Counted from the stretch's first letter, positions 1 to 6,041 are shown. The stretch is DNA of 6,535 nt from Paracoccaceae bacterium (GCA_023254015.1 JALQYS010000235.1:1-6535), one strand, 5' to 3'. Notes: generated by a model not told the origin, from the sequence alone. A program made the numbers and translations.

Positions 1-346
1 ACTATCGGCACCGGTCAGTCTTCGTCGAGTGGCGCGACTATGAAGGAAGCTACGGCCATGAGGAGGTTCATTACTGAGGCCTGCACGACCTCCCTCCGAC
101 GAAACGATCGGAAGACGTAGCCCCCAGAAACAGAAACGACGTCAGATCATAGGCCCGACGCCGCACTGATTTCCTCGTGGTAGCGGGAAACGATCGCGAG
201 CATATCGACCACGATTGGGTGTGCCTGGACGGGCCGCTACAAGCAGCGTGAGGGTGGGATGGCAGAGTTCACTCTTGCGGCGCATCTGGCAAGATAGAAG
301 GAGCGCTCGGGTCTCATCTCATCCCACGCCTTGGCAGTCTTCTGGA
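1..346. other. No supportable gene; lower-GC left flank
   Basis: I read all of this stretch on the plus strand and its main open frames on the minus strand. Plus-strand frames are broken by stops, the longest (from the window edge to the TAG ending at 120) being under 40 codons and open at the left edge. One minus-strand frame, 237-350, begins with a GTG overlapping the stop of the exporter gene and runs 37 codons, but I recognise no family in it. No tRNA-like cloverleaf, CRISPR repeat or clear insertion-sequence end was seen. Base composition is lower in GC than the operon to the right. It could hold the edge of a gene lying to the left or decayed coding sequence. Confidence 0.5.
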
Positions 347-1240
347 TCACGTCGCAGGAGTTTCACTCTGACTATCTGAGGTTCCCAAAATCGGACGCGC
401 AGTAGGTATCAAGGTGATCACCAATCCGGAAAGTACGAGTATCGAGCCCATAAGGAAACCGGATGTCAGGGTCTCATCAAAGAAGGTCACTCCGATGAAC
501 ATGCCGAGCAGCGGCATCAAGAGCGCAAATGGGGCAACCTGATCCATACGGTTGCGTTCCAGCAACCAGTACCAGATCAGATAGGCCGCCACGAAGGACC
601 CGAAGCCAAGTAGTGCCACTCCAAACCATTCGTAGGCCGAACCCGTCGCCAGAAGGTGGAGATGGTTCCGCTCAACGGCAAACGACACGATCAGCAACTG
701 GGGCGTCGCCATCAGGGACGTCACCCCGATCAGCTGCCTGGTAGCATCGCGTGAGTACCGCCGTATCAGTGCTTGGCCGAGGCCCCAACTGGCGGTTCCC
801 GCAAGTATCAGCAACAGCCCGGACAGGCTGCTGCCAGAACCCGGCGACCCGAGGACCACAGCAATCCCGAGGATTGAGACGGCGACGCCGATCATTCGGA
901 AGGGGCTAAGCTTCTCGAGACCGAAAAGAGACGCAGCAATAATTGCGAAGGGTACCTGTGCCTGAACGACCAGATTGGCCAACGACGTATCAACCAGCGC
1001 CACCCCCGAGAAGATAAGGGCACTTTGCAGGCCGCACCCCAGGACAGAGATGAGGATGAGCCAGCGCCAAGGGGTCAGGATGGGGGAACCAGGCCGAAAA
1101 AGAGTTATACCAGCAATCGCATACATCATCGCCGTCGTGAACAATGGCTGAAAGTGAACCAGCGCTCCTTTTCCGAAAGAATAACCGGTTGCCCAAAGCA
1201 AAGGCGGCAGGACGGCGATCAGAATGTGAACTGGTTTCAA
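347..1240 (-). CDS. EamA/DMT-family inner-membrane exporter
   Basis: This is a 297-residue drug/metabolite transporter superfamily protein, the family of E. coli EamA, which exports cysteine and O-acetylserine. Two EamA repeats are visible, about residues 5-131 and 139-280, with ten hydrophobic segments near 5-21, 31-48, 60-78, 94-108, 116-131, 140-156, 170-188, 204-227, 236-254 and 262-279. The family's end-of-repeat pattern is clear at 220-259 (WYWLLERN, then PFALLMPLLG, then DETLT). The C-terminal tail after 281 is polar. Family members usually start with a short charged segment just before helix 1, which fits the TTG at 1240. No ATG or GTG lies in frame just upstream, and the first internal ATG (residue 38) would remove helix 1. 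The Shine-Dalgarno sequence is weak. The gene is less GC-rich than its neighbours and separated from ocd by 162 bp, so it is probably not a core part of the arginine operon. The substrate cannot be read from sequence; an amino acid or metabolite exporter is the best guess. Confidence 0.88.
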   Translation of the reverse strand: MKPVHILIAVLPPLLWATGYSFGKGALVHFQPLFTTAMMYAIAGITLFRPGSPILTPWRWLILISVLGCGLQSALIFSGVALVDTSLANLVVQAQVPFAIIAASLFGLEKLSPFRMIGVAVSILGIAVVLGSPGSGSSLSGLLLILAGTASWGLGQALIRRYSRDATRQLIGVTSLMATPQLLIVSFAVERNHLHLLATGSAYEWFGVALLGFGSFVAAYLIWYWLLERNRMDQVAPFALLMPLLGMFIGVTFFDETLTSGFLMGSILVLSGLVITLIPTARPILGTSDSQSETPAT

Positions 1241-1312
1241 TTGCAGCGACTCACGGACAGGACCACCTTTGGAAGATAGCCCGGCGCATTGATCTGGATC
1301 GCCTGATCGCGA

Positions 1313-1331
1313 CAGCTTTGATCGAAAGCTG
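1313..1331. repeat. 19-bp inverted repeat in the gap before the exporter gene
   Basis: Two perfect 7-bp arms (CAGCTTT and AAAGCTG) flank a 5-base centre, GATCG. The repeat lies about 73 bp upstream of the exporter TTG start and about 72 bp past the ocd stop. It could be an operator for the exporter gene or a weak hairpin, and a chance occurrence is also possible. Neighbouring GATC tetramers at 1291, 1297, 1305 and 1353 add to the local patterning. No confident -35/-10 pair was found around it. Confidence 0.3.
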
Positions 1332-1383
1332 GCGGTGCCGGAAATGCGGGATGATCGGCCGGGGCGGCAATCGGGTCGTATCA

Positions 1384-1398
1384 GGCCGGGCGCCGGCC
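1384..1398 (-). terminator. Short GC-rich hairpin just after ocd, possible weak terminator
   Basis: A perfect 6-bp stem (GGCCGG with CCGGCC) and a 3-base loop begin five bases past the ocd stop codon in the direction of transcription. It is not followed by a T-tract (next bases are TGATACG), so it is not a classical intrinsic terminator. It may protect the 3' end of the operon transcript or assist Rho-dependent ending. In GC-rich DNA such short stems also arise by chance. Confidence 0.3.
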
Positions 1399-1402
1399 GC
1401 GT

Positions 1403-2458
1403 CTAGCCCTGGACCGCCCGCGAGAGCATTCCGAACAGATCGCGCGGATCGTCGGGGTCCGCGATGATGTCAAGCCGCTGGAACAGGTCGGTCCCTTCCA
1501 GCCGGTCGCGGATATAGCAGAGCGCCGAGAAATCCTCGATGGCAAAGCCCACCCCGTCGAACAGCGTGATCTGGCGGTCCGAAGTGCGGCCGGGCGCGGT
1601 GCCGGCGATGACTTGCCACATCTCGGTGACGGGGAAGTCCTCGGGCATCTGCTGGATCTCGCCCTCGATCCGGGTTTGCGGGGTGTATTCCACGAAGACA
1701 TCGGACCGGCGCAAGATGTCGCCGTGCAACTCTGTCTTGCCGGGGCAGTCGCCGCCTATGGCGTTGATGTGGACACCGGCCCCCACCATGTTGTCGGTCA
1801 GGATCGTGGCATACTGCTTGTCTGCGGTACAGGTGGTGACGATCTGCGCCCCTTCGATGGCCTCTTGCGCGGTCTTGCAGGCGGTCAACCCGATGCCCCG
1901 ATCAGACAAGTTCCGCATCAGTTTGGCCGTCGCGGCGGGGTCGATGTCGTAGAGCCGCAGCTCGCTGATCCCGCAGATTGCGCGCATCGCAAGGGCCTGA
2001 AACTCGGATTGCGCGCCATTGCCGATCATCGCCATGGTCGTGGCGCCTTTGGGCGCCAGATGGCGCGCGACCATGGCGCTTGTCGCGGCGGTGCGCAGCG
2101 CCGTCAACAGCGTCATTTCGGTCAAGAGTTCAGGATAGCCGGTGTCGACACGCGCCAGAAGGCCGAAGGCGGTGACCGTCTGCAAGCCCGATTTCGTGTT
2201 CTTCGGGTGGCCGTTCACATATTTGAAACCGTAGCTGACCCCATCCGATGTCGGCATCAGCTCGATCACACCTTCGGCCGAATGGCTGGCCACGCGCGGC
2301 GTCTTGTCGAACAGGGTCCAGCGGCGGAAGTCGTCCTCGATATAGCGGGCAAGGTCGCGCAGCGCGGTCTCGACGCCGATGCTGTTGACCAGCCGCATCA
2401 TGTTTTCCACGCTGACAAAGCGAATGAAGGCAAGGTCCGAGGGTTTGGGGGCGGTCAT
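1403..2458 (-). CDS. ocd: Ornithine cyclodeaminase
   Basis: This cytoplasmic NAD-dependent enzyme converts L-ornithine to L-proline and ammonia in one active site. The 351-residue length matches characterised ornithine cyclodeaminases (about 350). Visible features are the substrate-side segment YGFKYVNGHPKN (residues 77-88, with Lys79), LTALRTAATSAM (118-129, with Arg122 at the carboxylate-binding position), the Rossmann dinucleotide loop IGNGAQSEFQ (145-154) followed by an acidic strand end YDID (170-173), and GGDCPGKTEL (235-244). Asp237 in the last motif matches the catalytic aspartate of the Pseudomonas putida enzyme (Asp228 there). These motifs separate it from mu-crystallin or alanine dehydrogenase relatives, though residue equivalences are from memory. 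The ATG lies 9 bp after the arginase stop with a good GAAGGA ribosome site. It is the last gene of the run and consumes the ornithine made by the preceding arginase. Confidence 0.95.
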   Translation of the reverse strand: MTAPKPSDLAFIRFVSVENMMRLVNSIGVETALRDLARYIEDDFRRWTLFDKTPRVASHSAEGVIELMPTSDGVSYGFKYVNGHPKNTKSGLQTVTAFGLLARVDTGYPELLTEMTLLTALRTAATSAMVARHLAPKGATTMAMIGNGAQSEFQALAMRAICGISELRLYDIDPAATAKLMRNLSDRGIGLTACKTAQEAIEGAQIVTTCTADKQYATILTDNMVGAGVHINAIGGDCPGKTELHGDILRRSDVFVEYTPQTRIEGEIQQMPEDFPVTEMWQVIAGTAPGRTSDRQITLFDGVGFAIEDFSALCYIRDRLEGTDLFQRLDIIADPDDPRDLFGMLSRAVQG

Positions 2459-2463
2459 GGCGG

Positions 2464-2469
2464 TCCTTC
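2464..2469 (-). promoter_or_regulatory. Ribosome binding site of ocd overlapping the arginase stop
   Basis: On the minus strand GAAGGA sits 5 bases before the ocd ATG, and its first two bases are part of the arginase TGA stop codon. This supports the chosen ocd start and suggests ribosomes ending arginase can reinitiate on ocd, which would keep the two consecutive pathway enzymes in proportion. Confidence 0.7.
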
Positions 2470-3394
2470 AGGAATGGCTGCGGGTGGGCCGGTCAAAGAC
2501 GCAGCGGCCGAACAGCGAGGCGGTCAGATCGACCATCAGAGCGGCGGTTCGCCCGCGATCGTCGAGAAACGGGTTCAGTTCCACAAGGTCCAGCGAGGTG
2601 ACAAGCCCGCTGTCGTGCAGCATCTCCATCGCCAGATGCGCCTCGCGGAAGGTGGCGCCGCCCGGCACGGTGGTGCCGACGGCGGGCGCGATGGCGGGGT
2701 CGAGGAAATCGACATCCAGCGACAGGTGCAGCATGCCGTTCGCGGCCCTCACTGCGGCGATGAACTCGGCCAGCGGGGCGGCGATGCCGCGTTCGTCGAT
2801 CTGGCGCATGTCGATGGCACGCATGCCCGCCGACTGAATCGCCGCGCGTTCCGGCCCGTCGACCGAGCGCAGGCCGATGAAGCAGATGTTTCGCGGCGGC
2901 ACCGGATTCGCCATCGGCGGAAACCCGTCAAAGCCGGGCTGCCCGGTGACATAGCCGATGGGCGTGCCGTGCAGGTTGCCCGAGGCCGAGGTGGCCGGGC
3001 TGTGGATGTCGGGATGGGCATCCAGCCACAGGACGAACAGCGGTCGGCCTTTCGCCGCGGCGTGATCGGCCACGCCCGCCACGGTGCCCAGCGACAGCGC
3101 ATGATCGCCGCCGAGGAAGATCGGAAAGCCGGTGGCCATCGCGTCACGGGCAGCATTCGACAGAAGCCTCGTCCATTCGATGTTTTCGGACCGGGCATGG
3201 ACCTGCCCGGCGGGCGCGGGCGGCGGCGCCTTGGGGCCGGGCACGTCGCCCCGGTCCTCGACCCGCCAGCCAAGATCGGCCAGCGTCTCGGCAAGGCCCG
3301 CGACGCGATAGGCTTCTGGCCCCATCGAACAGCCGCGGCGGCGCTTGCCGCAATCAAGCGGCGCGCCGATCAGGATGCAGGTGCCGCCGCTCAT
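2468..3394 (-). CDS. rocF: Arginase (ureohydrolase family)
   Basis: This manganese enzyme hydrolyses L-arginine to L-ornithine and urea in the cytoplasm. The 308-residue length is typical of arginases. All metal ligands of the fold are visible: GGDH (His98), DAHPD (Asp125, His127, Asp129) and SLDVDFLDP (Asp227, Asp229). The loop SGNLHG (138-143) corresponds to the substrate-contacting region, and DLVELNPFLD (269-278) has the NPxLD form of arginase rather than the SPxYD form usual in agmatinase. The conserved GTPxPGG segment reads GTTVPGG here (240-246), a proline-to-threonine change. The ATG at 3394 is chosen because family similarity (ILIGAPLDCG, then GP near residue 25) begins immediately after it. 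A longer in-frame start would add 37 arginine- and glycine-rich residues overlapping the previous gene. The start overlaps the RidA-family stop by 4 bases (ATGA). No urease gene is visible to use the urea. Confidence 0.94.
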   Translation of the reverse strand: MSGGTCILIGAPLDCGKRRRGCSMGPEAYRVAGLAETLADLGWRVEDRGDVPGPKAPPPAPAGQVHARSENIEWTRLLSNAARDAMATGFPIFLGGDHALSLGTVAGVADHAAAKGRPLFVLWLDAHPDIHSPATSASGNLHGTPIGYVTGQPGFDGFPPMANPVPPRNICFIGLRSVDGPERAAIQSAGMRAIDMRQIDERGIAAPLAEFIAAVRAANGMLHLSLDVDFLDPAIAPAVGTTVPGGATFREAHLAMEMLHDSGLVTSLDLVELNPFLDDRGRTAALMVDLTASLFGRCVFDRPTRSHS

Positions 3395-3735
3395 GCCGAC
3401 ACCGCCGCCGTCACGATCACCTCGACCAGCAGGTCCGATCCGGCCAGCCGCGCCTCGCCGCAGGCCCGTGCAGGGGCGCAGCCTTCGGGCATCCACTCGT
3501 CCCACACCGCATTCATCGCGTCATAGTCGGCCATATGGGCAAGCCAGATCGTCGCTTGCAGGATGTCGCGGCGCGAGGATCCGGCTTCGGTCAGCAAGGC
3601 ATCGACGCGGGACAGGCAGTCGCGGGTCTGCTCGGCCACGGTGGCGCCTGCGCCGACCTGTCCGCACAGCCAGATTGTGCCGTTGTGGCGGACGATGCGG
3701 CTCATCCGGGCGGTGGTGTGGAAACGCTCGATCAT
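3391..3735 (-). CDS. RidA (YjgF/YER057c/UK114) family protein, YoaB-like
   Basis: This is a small 114-residue cytoplasmic protein. Archetypal RidA proteins are trimers that hydrolyse reactive enamines and imines to keto acids and ammonia. The start MIERF is set by the ATGA overlap with the HisM-type permease stop and a GGGGA site 4 bases upstream; a longer reading frame would add 28 arginine-rich residues. Matches to E. coli YoaB include equal length, the RHNGT/CGQV segment (17-27), DILQATIWLA (57-66), YDAMNAVWDEW (71-81) and PARACGEARL (88-97). Arg90 sits at the position of the RidA carboxylate-binding arginine. At the place of the archetypal RidA glutamate near the C terminus I read isoleucine (VEVIVTA), as in YoaB-type proteins, so activity on the classical imine substrates is uncertain. 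Its stop overlaps the arginase start. The context suggests a role tied to arginine or ornithine breakdown, perhaps on the imino intermediate of ornithine cyclodeaminase. Confidence 0.9.
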   Translation of the reverse strand: MIERFHTTARMSRIVRHNGTIWLCGQVGAGATVAEQTRDCLSRVDALLTEAGSSRRDILQATIWLAHMADYDAMNAVWDEWMPEGCAPARACGEARLAGSDLLVEVIVTAAVSA

Positions 3736-4493
3736 TTGATCCCCATGGGTGGTGCGACGGCGGCGGCGGCGGGTTCGCGGCGGCGTTCCAGATGGCGCAG
3801 ATAGCGCCGCTCCAGCCAACGGAAGACCCGGGTGATGGCAAAGACGATGATGAAGTAGAGGACGGCCGCGGTGATCAGCCCCTCATAGGCCAGGTAGTAG
3901 CGCCCGTTCAGCCAGCGGCCGACGCCAAGTATGTCCTGCAGGGTGATGGTACTGGCCACGACCGAGCCGTGCAGCATGAAGATCACCTCATTGGAGTAGG
4001 CAGGAATGGCGCGGCGAAAGGCCGACGGCAGGATGATGCGGCGCAAGCGTCCGCAGTAGGAATGGCCGGTGGCGATCGCCGCCTCGACCTCGCCTGCGGG
4101 CGTATCGACGATGGCGCCGCGCAACAGCTCGGTCGAATAGGCGGCGGTGTTCAGGGTGAAGGCAATCAGCGCGCACCACCAGGCCTGCGACAGTACGGGA
4201 TCCCACAGCCACGAGTCGCGGATGAAGGCAAATTGGCCCGCGCCGTAATAAAGCAGATAGGTCTGCACCAACAGCGGCGTGCCGCGAAAGACATAGGTAT
4301 AGGTCCAGACCAGCGGGTTCAGCACCCGGTGGCGCGACGCACGGGCAATGGCCAGCGGCACGGCAAGCGCGGCGCCAAGCGCCAGCGACAGGAAGGTCAG
4401 GCCCAGCGTCACCCGCACGCCGACCAGGAAACGGTCGAAATTCTGGGCGATCAGCGGCAGGTCCAGCGGGAACCAGTTCAGAAAGGTTTCCAT
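3732..4493 (-). CDS. ABC amino-acid transporter permease, HisM/ArtM type
   Basis: This inner-membrane subunit of a polar/cationic amino-acid importer is 253 residues long. It has a periplasmic or early segment (1-20) and hydrophobic spans near 23-48, 62-86, 104-125, about 175-195 and 208-228. The cytoplasmic EAA loop that docks on the ATPase reads GEVEAAIATGHS through RRIILP. The following AIPAYSNEVIFMLHGS and the AAVLYFIIV segment are very close to E. coli HisM. The C-terminal tail (ERRYLRHLERRR, then an alanine/proline stretch) is basic. The ATG is 3 bp after the stop of the HisQ-type gene, and its own stop overlaps the start of the RidA-family gene by 4 bases. It should pair with the HisQ-type subunit as a heterodimer. 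Specificity is set mainly by the binding protein, and arginine/ornithine is inferred from the catabolic genes downstream. Confidence 0.93.
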   Translation of the reverse strand: METFLNWFPLDLPLIAQNFDRFLVGVRVTLGLTFLSLALGAALAVPLAIARASRHRVLNPLVWTYTYVFRGTPLLVQTYLLYYGAGQFAFIRDSWLWDPVLSQAWWCALIAFTLNTAAYSTELLRGAIVDTPAGEVEAAIATGHSYCGRLRRIILPSAFRRAIPAYSNEVIFMLHGSVVASTITLQDILGVGRWLNGRYYLAYEGLITAAVLYFIIVFAITRVFRWLERRYLRHLERRREPAAAAVAPPMGIK

Positions 4494-4496
4494 CGC

Positions 4497-5186
4497 TCAG
4501 GCCCTTTGCACGCCGCGGCTGTAGCGCCGTTCCAGTGCACGCAGGCCCAGGTCCGACAGCGCCGTCAGGCCAAGATAGATCACGAAGGCCGCCGCCATGA
4601 AGGTGAACAGCGCGTCAGTCGACCGGCCCGCCGCAAAGGCGTTGTAGACCAGATCCTGCAAGCCGATGACCGAGACCAGCGCCGTCGTCTTCAGCTGCAC
4701 CAGCCAGTTGTTGCCGAAACCGGGCAGGGCATAGCGCACCATCTGCGGCCAGACGATGCGGCGGAACAGAAGCGGGCGCGACATGCCGATGCTGATTCCG
4801 GCTTCGATCTGGCCTCGCGGGATGGCAAGGATCGCACCGCGGAAGGTTTCGGTGAAGTAGGCGCCGAAGATCACGCCGATGGTCAGGGCGCCGGCGGCGA
4901 ACTGGCTGACCTCGAGATAATCCCAGAGGCCGGTGGCAGCGCCGATGGCGTTCAGCGTGACCTGCCCGCCGAAGAAGACCAGCATGATCAGCACAAGGTC
5001 CGGCACGCCGCGCACCAGCGTCGTATAGGCGCCGGCCAGCGCCCTTGCGGTGCGGTTGGCCGATAGTTTCGCCCAGGCGCCGATCAGCCCCAGAGCCACC
5101 GAAAAGAACAGCGAGGCCAGCGCAATCTGAACCGTTGTCACCAGCCCGGCCCAAAGCTGTGATCGGTATTCGATAAGAAGATCCAT
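4497..5186 (-). CDS. ABC amino-acid transporter permease, HisQ type
   Basis: This is the second membrane subunit of the importer, 229 residues from the ATG at 5186. I recognise extended similarity to E. coli HisQ: LGLIGAWAKLSANR (about 33-46), YTTLVRGVPDLVLIML, FGAYFTETFRGAI, the EAA loop GQIEAGISIGMS through RRIVWP, MVRYALPGFGNNWLVQLKTTALVS, and the C-terminal LERRYSRGVQRA. A GTG four codons upstream (5198) is also in frame, but it would overlap the GAGGT ribosome site that is 5 bases before the ATG, so the ATG is preferred. A strong stem-loop lies between it and the binding-protein gene. HisQ-type subunits form a heterodimer with the HisM-type partner encoded 3 bp downstream. Confidence 0.94.
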   Translation of the reverse strand: MDLLIEYRSQLWAGLVTTVQIALASLFFSVALGLIGAWAKLSANRTARALAGAYTTLVRGVPDLVLIMLVFFGGQVTLNAIGAATGLWDYLEVSQFAAGALTIGVIFGAYFTETFRGAILAIPRGQIEAGISIGMSRPLLFRRIVWPQMVRYALPGFGNNWLVQLKTTALVSVIGLQDLVYNAFAAGRSTDALFTFMAAAFVIYLGLTALSDLGLRALERRYSRGVQRA

Positions 5187-5191
5187 GCCTG

Positions 5192-5196
5192 ACCTC
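5192..5196 (-). promoter_or_regulatory. Ribosome binding site deciding the HisQ-type start
   Basis: GAGGT on the minus strand stands 5 bases before the ATG at 5186. The alternative GTG start at 5198 would leave this site inside the coding sequence, so it favours the shorter, MDLLIEYR start, which also matches the family's usual short N terminus. Confidence 0.65.
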
Positions 5197-5205
5197 ACGC
5201 AAAGG

Positions 5206-5230
5206 CCGGGGGCGCGGGATGCGCCCCCGG
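5206..5230 (-). promoter_or_regulatory. Perfect 10-bp stem-loop between binding-protein and permease genes
   Basis: In the transcript, a CCGGGGGCGC arm, an AUCCC loop and a GCGCCCCCGG arm form a perfect GC-only stem, starting 7 bases past the TAA of the binding-protein gene. It is followed by CC and only three T residues, so it is at most a partial terminator. Stem-loops at this position in binding-protein operons (for example the REP elements between E. coli malE and malF, and after hisJ) stabilise the upstream mRNA and reduce downstream expression. The same role, giving excess periplasmic binding protein over permease, is inferred here. Confidence 0.75.
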
Positions 5231-5237
5231 GGTCCGG

Positions 5238-6020
5238 TTACATCCCGTCGGGACGGCCGCCGTAGATGTCGAAGGGGAAATACTTGTCGTTGACGGTCTT
5301 GTAGGTGCCGTTGTCGCGGATCGCGGTGATCGCCGCGCTGAAGGCGTCGCGCAGTTCTTCCTCACCCTGGCGCACGGCAATGCCCACGCCTTCGCCATAG
5401 CAATCGACATCGGTATGATCGCCGGCAAGGAAGGCAAAATCCGCGCCCTCGGGTTTGGACAGGAAGCTTTCCTGCGAGATCAGCGAATCCGACAGTTGCG
5501 CGTCGATCCGGCCAAGGGCAAGGTCGCTGAACACTTCTTCCTGCGTGCCGTAAAGGACGATTTCCGCCTCGGGGAACATCTTTTCGGCATAGCACTGGTG
5601 GGTCGAGCCGCGCTGCACGCCCAGACGCTTGCCAGCCAGCCCTGTCGCCGTGCCTTCAAGGCCGGAGTCCTTCTTCGCCACCACCCGCGCCGGGGTCTTG
5701 TAATACTTCGCCGAAAAGTCGATCTGGCGCTTGCGTTCCTCGGTGATCGACATCGAGGCGACGATGGCGTCGAACTTCTTCGCCTTCAGCGCCGGGATCA
5801 TCCCGTCCCAGTCCTGTTCGACCAGCTCGCAGTCGCGCTTCATCTCGGCGCACAGCGCCATGGCGATGTCGATGTCAAAGCCCGCAAGGCTGCCGTCCGC
5901 CTGCTTGAACGAGAAGGGCGGATAGGCGCCTTCGACGCCGATGCGCAGCTTGTCCTGCGCAAAGGCGCCGGTGGCAAGGGTCGCAAGGGTGGCTGCGGCG
6001 ATGAGGGTCTTTCTGATCAT
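5238..6020 (-). CDS. Periplasmic cationic amino-acid binding protein, HisJ/LAO type
   Basis: This exported solute-binding protein of family 3 delivers the ligand to the importer. It is 260 residues, with a classical signal peptide (MIRK, hydrophobic core, cleavage after AFA at residue 21). Similarity to HisJ and ArgT (lysine/arginine/ornithine binding) runs the whole length: EGAYPPFSF (30-38), GFDIDIAMALC, SMSITEERKRQIDFS (89-103), GRIDAQLSD (170-178) and a YFPFDIYGG end (247-255). Arg96 and Asp178 fall at the ligand alpha-carboxylate and alpha-amino contacts of LAO protein (Arg77 and Asp161). Cys57 and Cys64 match the HisJ disulfide pair. Trp71 occupies the stacking position that is Phe in LAO and Leu in HisJ. 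Cys143 and Cys207 are additional cysteines. It is preceded 21 bp upstream by the ATPase gene and has the strongest ribosome site in the window. Arginine and/or ornithine is the likely ligand, inferred from neighbours and residues. Confidence 0.94.
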   Translation of the reverse strand: MIRKTLIAAATLATLATGAFAQDKLRIGVEGAYPPFSFKQADGSLAGFDIDIAMALCAEMKRDCELVEQDWDGMIPALKAKKFDAIVASMSITEERKRQIDFSAKYYKTPARVVAKKDSGLEGTATGLAGKRLGVQRGSTHQCYAEKMFPEAEIVLYGTQEEVFSDLALGRIDAQLSDSLISQESFLSKPEGADFAFLAGDHTDVDCYGEGVGIAVRQGEEELRDAFSAAITAIRDNGTYKTVNDKYFPFDIYGGRPDGM

Positions 6021-6027
6021 GGTGGTT

Positions 6028-6034
6028 CCTCCTC
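6028..6034 (-). promoter_or_regulatory. Strong ribosome binding site of the binding-protein gene
   Basis: A near-consensus GAGGAGG lies 7 bases before the ATG at 6020. It fits the high expression usually needed for a periplasmic binding protein within a transporter operon and confirms the start codon. Confidence 0.8.
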
Positions 6035-6041
6035 TGGGTGA

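Noticed and set aside
1..240. Possible transposase remnant in the plus-strand frame beginning at base 3
   Set aside because: Short pieces such as VFVEWRDYEGSYG and HDWVCLDG looked protein-like, but stops interrupt the frame at 75-77 and 150-152, and no catalytic motif or terminal inverted repeat could be identified.
1241..1402. A coding segment with a zinc-ribbon-like CRKCG piece on the plus strand
   Set aside because: Only one Cys pair is present, there is no ribosome site, and the frame runs into the antisense of ocd and the exporter gene.
2468..3394. Agmatinase or formiminoglutamase instead of arginase
   Set aside because: The NPxLD ending of the C-terminal motif, the MGP segment near the N terminus and an ornithine-consuming neighbour favour arginase. 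Ureohydrolase specificity still needs an assay.
3395..3505. Longer N terminus for arginase (37 extra residues)
   Set aside because: The extension is arginine- and glycine-rich and unlike any arginase. It overlaps the RidA-family coding sequence, and the ATG at 3394 sits in an ATGA overlap where family similarity begins.
1613..3526. A 637-codon plus-strand open frame antisense to ocd, arginase and the RidA-family gene
   Set aside because: It is composed mostly of arginine, glycine, alanine, histidine and aspartate with no domain, as expected for the mirror frame of GC-rich genes. The minus strand carries three clear enzyme families over the same bases.
3736..3819. Longer N terminus for the RidA-family protein (28 extra residues)
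   Set aside because: The extra part is an arginine run antiparallel to nothing known and shares bases with the permease C terminus. The ATG at 3735 gives the standard 114-residue length and has a ribosome site.
3345..5066. A 573-codon plus-strand open frame antisense to the permease genes
   Set aside because: It is low-complexity, charged and rich in Gln/Arg/Gly, with no recognisable motif, and lies opposite two unmistakable HisM/HisQ-type permeases.
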